Source of the DNA: Maratus speciosus
Lineage: Eukaryota > Arthropoda > Arachnida > Araneae > Salticidae
DNA: 64,000 nt
Reading direction: 5' to 3'
NCBI GenBank assembly: GCA_963932465.1
Contig: OZ010800.1
Location: forward strand, 34,350,852 to 34,414,851
In this document: piece by piece, positions 57,991-64,000 of the stretch
Layout: each line of letters opens with the position of its first letter
Numbering within the stretch: position 1 is the first letter of the stretch
The notes under the pieces: generated by a model
Databases searched by the model: none
Told to the model about the DNA's origin: nothing
Seen by the model: the letters and a program-made list of their open reading frames with translations, nothing else
Program-made: the position numbers and the translations under genes

Positions 57991-58811
57991 CCCTTAAAAT
58001 AGTATGTTTTTAACAATTTGACGTTTATGGCTTTTATACTGTTACTGGACATTAAATTACACATATATATCATTAAAAGTCGTTAACTAGGCATAGAGTA
58101 GACTAGGCATAAGAGGCCTGTCCTTGTGTATGTCCAAACTGACCGTACCTTTAAGGGTTAATATCTCAGCTAATTACCGATGATTTTTTTCGAAAATCAT
58201 TATCAACGATGCTTTTATTCTTCTGCAACGATAGGTATATTCAGCGATGCTCAACAATTTTTCTGAATGCCCGTAAATCGAAATTTGTGTATAACAGAAA
58301 AATGCTAATTACTCAAAAACTATGTGACCTAGGGTAATCGCTATAATTTTCCGGCAAGGTTTATATTAACGTGTACTACCTCTAATTTTTTTCATAATTT
58401 TAGTTTCAGTAGATTTGGAATTAGATGGGGGGGGGGGGGACATATTTTTGCGCTACATTTTCAAGAATATCTTTGAAAATATAATACATAAAATTAAAAG
58501 GAATGTATTTTTGAGTTCAGCGTTACCAAAGCTTTCACAGGATACCCCACATGATATACAAAGAAAAGGTTTTTTTTTCAAGTTGCATAATTAGCCCCTG
58601 TACTTTTTTACTAAATATGAATGTTTATTAATCTGAAAATATGTGGGTCAATGGTCTTTATTACTTCCCCGAATTTGAACTTTCCACGTTCCATAGTTTA
58701 CGATTAAAATGGCTGTGACAGACAGAAAGACAGACAGACAGACGGGCAGACACAGGACTGATCTTATAATGGTTCCGTTTTTACTTTTTAAGTACGGAAC
58801 CCTAAAAAAAG

Positions 58812-58935
58812 ATTAAAATCGTCAAATCAGGACAAAATATTTCACTCCGTGAGAAAATAAACGATAAAATCGCCAACTCAAGATAAAATATTTCATATGG
58901 TGGGAAAGGAAAGATTAAATTCGCCAAATTATAAG
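58812..58935. repeat. Short tandem repeat, three units of about 52 bp
   Basis: GATTAAAATCGTCAAATCAG, GATAAAATCGCCAACTCAAG and GATTAAATTCGCCAAATTAT start three successive units. The first two units continue with GACAAAATATTTCA or GATAAAATATTTCA. Confidence 0.65.
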
Positions 58936-60621
58936 TATATTCTTTTCTCTCAATGATATTCTGAAAGACATTATTAAAAATCCTAGCTAAAGACTTATAT
59001 TTTTTTCATAATTTAATTAGAACCTTTTGTAAATGTTTTACTCATAGAAATTGATACCTTTAAAAAGGCTTTATTTAGAAGTAATACGATCTCTTAAATA
59101 ATTAAAAATTTATAATTTAATAAAGACCACTGAGAAATGTTTTAACGACATAGAAAAATTCGAACGAAAGCTATAAGTCTAAGTGAAACTATCAGATTTT
59201 TTCACGAATAACTGAGATGATGCTATTAAAAGTCCGAATTACAAGATAAATATACAAACATGATTACATATTCAAATAATAAATAACATAACGTTTATAA
59301 TATCAGCAGATCAAATGAATAATAGAATATAACAATAATTTAAATATTATATATGAAAGTTTTAAAATGTGGAATTTTTCAAAGTTGCAATTATCAAAAG
59401 ATTAATTTTTCGCGTATATTATCAATCTCTTCTAATGAATACTTCGGCTTTAAAGAAGTTCACCTAACAATGATTCATCAAAAGCCAGATATGCTCTATA
59501 GTGTGTTATCAATGATAAGGAAAAACTTGGATTTAATCCGCACAGGAATAGAAGAATTCCCCACATATACTTCAAAAATACCTTGATTAATAAATTAAAC
59601 TTTTTCATTTTAGTTTCCCATTAAAATTATCTCTCATTGTTTTATTTAAGCAGATTAATTTTTTAATTAAAAATACTCCAAATTAGCAGTAGTTTTTAAT
59701 AATAAGTTAAAAATTATTATTTTAGCATATTTAATTGGTTTAAATATTATTTTAAAATACATGCTTCAACTAAGTTTTATAACACTTTTACACGAATCAA
59801 ATTTAAAAATAATAAAGCCATACAAACTAGTATACAAATTTTTAATTCAAACAATATAAAATCATTAGCTTGAATTGTAAATCAGAAAATTTCATACACA
59901 CAAGTATAACCAGTGATAAACATATTATATAACAATATTAATTTATGAAGCCACTCACAAAAGTTATTCTTCGTTTATAAACTTATTAAATATCTATTTA
60001 TATAAAATCCAAGTCTCTGTGTGTCCCTCACAATTCCAGTAGGCCCGCCTCATTGAAATGAGTAATTGTTGAAAAATACTAATGCAGGGTTACCACAGTA
60101 GTGCCAAATGTTGTCCAACTTCGCCAACTTTGACGACAAAATAACTTGTCATATATGAAACCAACTTGTCGATAGCTGGCTAATTTGGCGAAATTGCCAT
60201 TTAAAACCATTGATCTTTCATGAAGGAGGTCACCGCAATTTAATTTAAACTTCGCTCTTTTAAGGTTTTTTTTTTTTTTTCCAAAATCTATGGGTGGGAA
60301 TTTAAAGTGTAATATACGAAAAAGTACATCTTTACATCTTCTTCCCGGTGCTACTAATAAAATAATCGCCAATAGATAACGCTGTACTGTCTGAGCTCCT
60401 AACTGCGCGATTTTAATGTGCTTTAGGTACTTTTCCAGTATAGGTGCATTGGCGAAGAAAGAAATTTGGCAGCATATTTTCCGGGAACCTATCGACTGAC
60501 ACACATTTTTTTTCGATATTTATACAATTTATTTAACACATAAAAGCCATTTATCTGATTTTATACAGAAACAGAAGTAATTTGGACATTAAAAAAACTT
60601 CAATAATATACATAATACATG
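58936..60621. other. No gene supported
   Basis: A 141-codon minus frame at 60079-60504 and a 77-codon plus frame at 59353-59586 have no recognisable domain. Composition is background. 60517-60570 is an uninterrupted relative of the site where the MITE at 61775 is inserted. Confidence 0.4.
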
Positions 60622-60902
60622 GTACTACTTAGTTATCCCGTCGAGCAAAAATCTATCCCCAAACTATTAGATTAAATTACAACAATACTTGATCGTAAAT
60701 GTCACATTCATTTGACTTTAAGCAAGTTACACGTGTTTACGTCATCAAGTGATTTTTATTTCGACACTTTATTTGTAATTTAATTAATATTATACTAATG
60801 TCTTTGTTCTTTCGTTATTTAAAATAAGAAGTACGTCAATTTGTATAATTTGGCGATTTATATAATTCAGTGAAACTGGTCGACGGGATAACTACGTTGT
60901 GC
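60622..60902. mobile_element. MITE with GTACTACTTAGTTATCCCG ends, copy 1
   Basis: Starts GTACTACTTAGTTATCCCG and ends GGTCGACGGGATAACTACG, inverted apart from a few bases. The interior (ATTTGACTTTAAGCAAGTTA, GTTTACGTCATCAAG, TTATTTCGAC, ATTTGGCGATTTATATAATT) is shared with the direct copy at 61775. No coding capacity. Confidence 0.8.
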
Positions 60903-61774
60903 CAAATGCATATCTAAGCAAACAAAAAAGCTCATCAAGTTTGTTTTCATAGCTGTTTATATGATTTGACAACAAATCTCTCTTTCTGATGCCGAATTAT
61001 ACCAAGCTTTTAAAGCTGGAAAGTACCAAATTGTCTATTATTTTGCACTATCTGCGCTATAGTTTGTACTGTATGAAAGGAGGGGGGGGGGGGGCGAAAA
61101 GTTTAAACATTAAGTATTAAAGTTTCTGTAAAGCAGTATAAGACGAAAAAATTAAGAATAAAATAAATGCAAATTAAAACTAAACAAGAAAGAAAAATCA
61201 TGCGTTAAGCATGGAATATGAAACACTTTCCAACACTTCCTGAATGCTTTAACAATATTTAGGGAAATGAGGTAAATAAGATAACTAAGTAAACATTTTA
61301 GAAAACGCATAATTTTTTTTTATTCATTTCAGCAATTAGCGTCTATAGCAAATAGTATCGTTATTACACCCCACTATTTAGCTAAAATTTAATTTAAACT
61401 AAAACATTATTAGAACCACTGAAATCACATTTCCAGATATTATTATCCATAGACGGTTATGTATCCAATTCTTTTCGTGACCCTGTATATCATTTTATCT
61501 ATATTCTACAAACATTTCTTAGTAAACTAAATGCAGTTCAGCATAAAAAAATATAATACCTTTTAAAACCACCTTTAAGCAATTTACTCCCATACTCAGT
61601 AACCCTTACGAATTCTTTTGCGCAGCCCTGTATATGAATTATAGCATTTATACACACAGCATAGTATGCTTAAATATAGTGAAACATAAAAGCGCATATC
61701 ATAATTAAAAATGCATTTCCATCAATCATCGCTTATATACAATACTTAGGAGAAAAGTTTATACAATTTATTTC
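60903..61774. other. No feature seen except a G-run at 61082-61094
   Basis: Spacer between the two MITE copies. A+T-rich with no recognised element. Confidence 0.4.
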
Positions 61775-62075
61775 GTACTACTTAGTTATCCCGCCGACCA
61801 AAAATCTATCGCCAAACTATAAGATTAATAAGATTAATAAGCCAATAATGGTTGATCGGAAATGTTACATTCACTTGACTTTAAGTAAGTTACAAGCGTT
61901 TACGTCATCAAGGGATTTTTATTTCGACGTTTTATTTGTATCTTTATTAATGTACACTAATCTATTTGTTGTTTCGTTATTTAAAATAAAAATTATGTCA
62001 ATTTGTATAATTTGCCGAGTGGTTTGGCGATTTATATAATTTCGCAAAATTGGTCGACGGGATAACTAAGTAGTA
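61775..62075. mobile_element. MITE with GTACTACTTAGTTATCCCG ends, copy 2
   Basis: Inverted ends GTACTACTTAGTTATCCCG and CGGGATAACTAAGTAGTAC. Flanks rejoin as TTATACAATTTATTT and AATATAAAAAAAGCTATTTATC, which together match the uninterrupted sequence at 60517-60570. TTATTT occurs on both sides. It differs from copy 1 by scattered changes and a small extra AAGATTAAT. Confidence 0.8.
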
Positions 62076-62128
62076 CCACTTATTTAATATAAAAAAAGCT
62101 ATTTATCCATTTTTATAAAGTAATATTT

Positions 62129-62464
62129 GCACAGATGTCCTATAACGCATCGGGTTTGGCGTGATTTTTTTCTGACGCCAATTTGGCAAAAATCTCGCTT
62201 TCGAATATCAGTTACATATATATTTTGAAATTATTTGCTATTATTTTGAAAAGGAAATAAAAATAAATAAATAAAAGTATAGGCACAGAACTTTTTCACA
62301 CAGTTTTTTCTAACGCCAATATCATATACAGAGCGGATACTTAACTGGCGCCAAAAGTGTCGTTATTTTGCTTGATATGGTAACCCGGATGTTGTTGTTT
62401 ACGCTGTTGATGTATTTGCCAAATTGGCGTCGGACCAATATGAGGCGTATATGACATCTGTGCC
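62129..62464. mobile_element. MITE with GGCACAGATGTC ends, copy 1
   Basis: Left end GCACAGATGTCCTATAACGC; inverted right end GGCACAGATGTCATATACGC. The interior shares GGCGTGATTTTTTTCTGACG, CCAAAAGTGTCGTTATTTTG, CTTGATATGGTAACCCGGAT and GTTGTTGTTTA with copy 2. It is longer than copy 2 because of extra A+T-rich DNA near 62210-62300. Confidence 0.75.
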
Positions 62465-62494
62465 AAAGTTTAATTAATAACTATAGAACAAAAC

Positions 62495-62701
62495 GGCACA
62501 GATGTCATATTCACCTCATATTGGCGCGATTTTTTTCTGACACCAATTTCATATACGCAATGTATACTTAACCGGCGTCAAAGTGTCGTTATTTTGCTTG
62601 ATATGGTAACCCGGATGTTGTTGTTTATACTGTTGATATTTTCGCCAAATCGGCGTCGAAAAAAAAAAAGGCCAATATGTTGCGAATATGACATCTGTGC
62701 C
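62495..62701. mobile_element. MITE with GGCACAGATGTC ends, copy 2, 8 bp target duplication
   Basis: Ends GGCACAGATGTCATATTC and its inverted copy. AACAAAAC lies on both sides (62487-62494 and 62702-62709). An 8 bp duplication is typical of hAT elements, although the terminal sequence is not a classic hAT end. Confidence 0.8.
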
Positions 62702-63630
62702 AACAAAACAGTTTAAAATTAAAATTAAATTAAATTAAAAAAAAAAAAAAAAAAAAAACGCAATTTATCAAATTACAACGACTATTTGGAAAACGATTTT
62801 TTCGAAGACTAAAATTTAAGATATAAAAAATCGCACGGAGTTGATCCTACATTACGTACGCCATGAATTAAACATTAATAGTGTTATTACACGTAAAAAT
62901 TGCACGCCAACAAAATCGCCTGCGACCCGTCAGATTTTATGAAACTTAAGTATTATCCACCTGAAACTTACGTAAATATCTAAGCATTTCATTGGCTGTT
63001 CGGGAAAAGGCTTTTCCATCGTCAGATTATCAAGAAATCTGAAGGCCAATTTTAAATGAAATTTCATTCTTAAACTTCTAAACATCCGACAATATTACTT
63101 TTTACACCGTCGGATAGAGAAAAAAATGTACTTTTAAATGCAATTTGTTTGAAAGCTGTATCTCAATTTGTTTCTGAGTTATTATTATTTTTTTTTTTTT
63201 TTGTAGTTTTTATTACTTTTTTGTCATAGTGGCAAGAGAAGGTATCCATCGTTGTTGAAATTAAAGGGAAATACAGATTACTGTATAGACCAATCAGGAA
63301 ACGAATAAAATACAGATTAAACCAATGAAAACCTTCAGATATACTTTTGATTTCCCATCCTGACGAGAACAATAACCATTTTTCCAAATGGTTAAACCTG
63401 ATGATGATACATCCAGTTAATTTTTAAATGAGTTCGTCTTAATGCAGTAGTTATTAAAAAAATAGACATATTAAACAAAAATATGATTTGCCGAACAAAT
63501 TAAAAAAACAAATTAATTTCCTACATTATCTAAGCTCGAAAAGGGGCAGATATTAAGATATTTATTACAGTTAGTTCTACACTTAATGTTAAATTTTTGT
63601 AACATTAAGAGTTAAACCAAGTGAAAAAAA
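62702..63630. other. No gene; poly-A at 62737-62758
   Basis: A+T-rich. 63090-63180 resembles the stretch near 2510-2620 (possible dispersed repeat). The poly-T tract at 63187-63203 is unremarkable. Confidence 0.4.
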
Positions 63631-63904
63631 AAAATGAAATTCAAACTATATGATACTTAAACACCCTACAAACATAGATTCCGTTCAAATGAAATCAAAA
63701 TAAACCTTACATTCTTTTAGGAAGGTTTGTATTTTAGATGTGCCTAATCGTTTGTTTTCACCTACCGTAAACATAATACAAAATCAACAATTCAAATATT
63801 TGCAACTTAAATTTGGAAAAAGTCTAAGATTTATTTCGATTTTATTTGAACGGAATCTAAGTTTTTAGGGGGTTTAAGTATCATATTGTTTGAATTTCAT
63901 TTTT
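63631..63904. mobile_element. Hairpin MITE, about 274 bp
   Basis: Arms of about 75 bp pair: AAAATGAAATTCAAACTATA, TGATACTTAAACACCCTA, TAGATTCCGTTCAAAT and GAAATCAAAATAAA on the left match their complements at 63825-63904. The spacer is about 120 bp. No target duplication is visible. Confidence 0.75.
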
Positions 63905-64000
63905 ATTCAATTCCTACTATTAGCTCACACTCTCCCTATATTTAATTATTTATTTATATATTTATCTTGTTCAAATTTTCAATCGTTAATAAAATACTCA

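Larger units (their letters stand above)
56454..58810 (+). mobile_element. Hairpin/(GTCT)n retroposon, copy 3, with internal insertion
   Basis: The plus strand starts CGGTCAAGTGCGAGCATTAC then TCGCGCACAGAGGGTTCCG. It ends with a (GACA)n tract (about 58707-58750), GGTTCCGTTTTTACTTTTTA, AGTACGGAACC and CCCTAAAAAAA. The 5' third matches 54470-55054 inverted and the 3' third matches 53672-54440 inverted, so it is the same family as copy 2 in opposite orientation. About 0.95 kb of foreign DNA (roughly 57040-57990), including a TTAA MITE, interrupts it. The inverted relation to copy 2 makes the zinc-finger segment look as though it has 570 bp terminal repeats; these are two separate retroposons. 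Confidence 0.72.

Noticed and set aside
60079..60504. 141-residue protein on the minus strand
   Set aside because: No recognisable domain, composition like random translation of A+T-rich DNA, and no neighbouring gene context.

Overview
The window is A+T-rich (roughly 70% by eye) eukaryotic DNA with poly-A/poly-T tracts, no operons and no recognisable host exon. The recognisable families (Tc1, mariner, pogo, piggyBac, Penelope, Polinton and a Jockey/CR1-like LINE) together suggest an arthropod such as an insect or spider. The species cannot be fixed from the sequence. The window reads as a nest of transposable elements at different stages of decay. Only one open reading frame looks intact: a Tc1-family transposase at 16814-17854.

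Layout. 1-10 kb: a TTAA-flanked MITE, hairpin MITEs, a 3.2 kb foldback element with arms of about 690 bp, and a 1.1 kb piggyBac-type element containing a near-perfect 122 bp palindrome. 10.8-13 kb: a 1.2 kb long-TIR element with tRNA-like pol III boxes in its arms, then a pogo/Tigger deletion derivative that keeps only the DNA-binding part of its transposase. 15-18 kb: a TTAA element, a tandem duplication and the intact Tc1 element. 20-22 kb: a retroposon-like unit carrying twelve copies of a 148 bp tandem repeat. 24-31 kb: palindromes, a retroposon copy, a mariner MITE and a 2 kb GGGGAGAC-ended element. 31.7-37 kb: a LINE 3' end beside the second tRNA-box MITE, a mariner pseudogene and two Tc1/Tc3 remnants.

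38.8-40.1 kb: four complete tRNA cloverleaves in a head-to-head 2+2 arrangement, flanked by a 15 bp direct repeat. 40.7-44.7 kb: a whole piggyBac element bounded by TTAA, with a dead transposase and three nested insertions. 45.8-47.9 kb: a Penelope-like element (reverse transcriptase plus GIY-YIG endonuclease) with inverted 3' arms. 50.6-56.3 kb: a decayed Polinton/Maverick protein-primed DNA polymerase B gene with an N-terminal C2H2 zinc-finger region, split by a 160 bp MITE and by a 1.38 kb retroposon that made a 9 bp target duplication. 56.4-58.8 kb: another copy of that retroposon. 60-64 kb: several MITE pairs.

The genes do not form a pathway. The window is mainly informative as a record of nested insertion. 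The best candidates for undescribed biology are the two element families that carry tRNA-like pol III promoters (TIR elements at 10.8 and 32.1 kb; cloverleaf quartet at 38.8 kb) and the hairpin/(GTCT)n retroposon family (20, 26, 53.7 and 56.5 kb).
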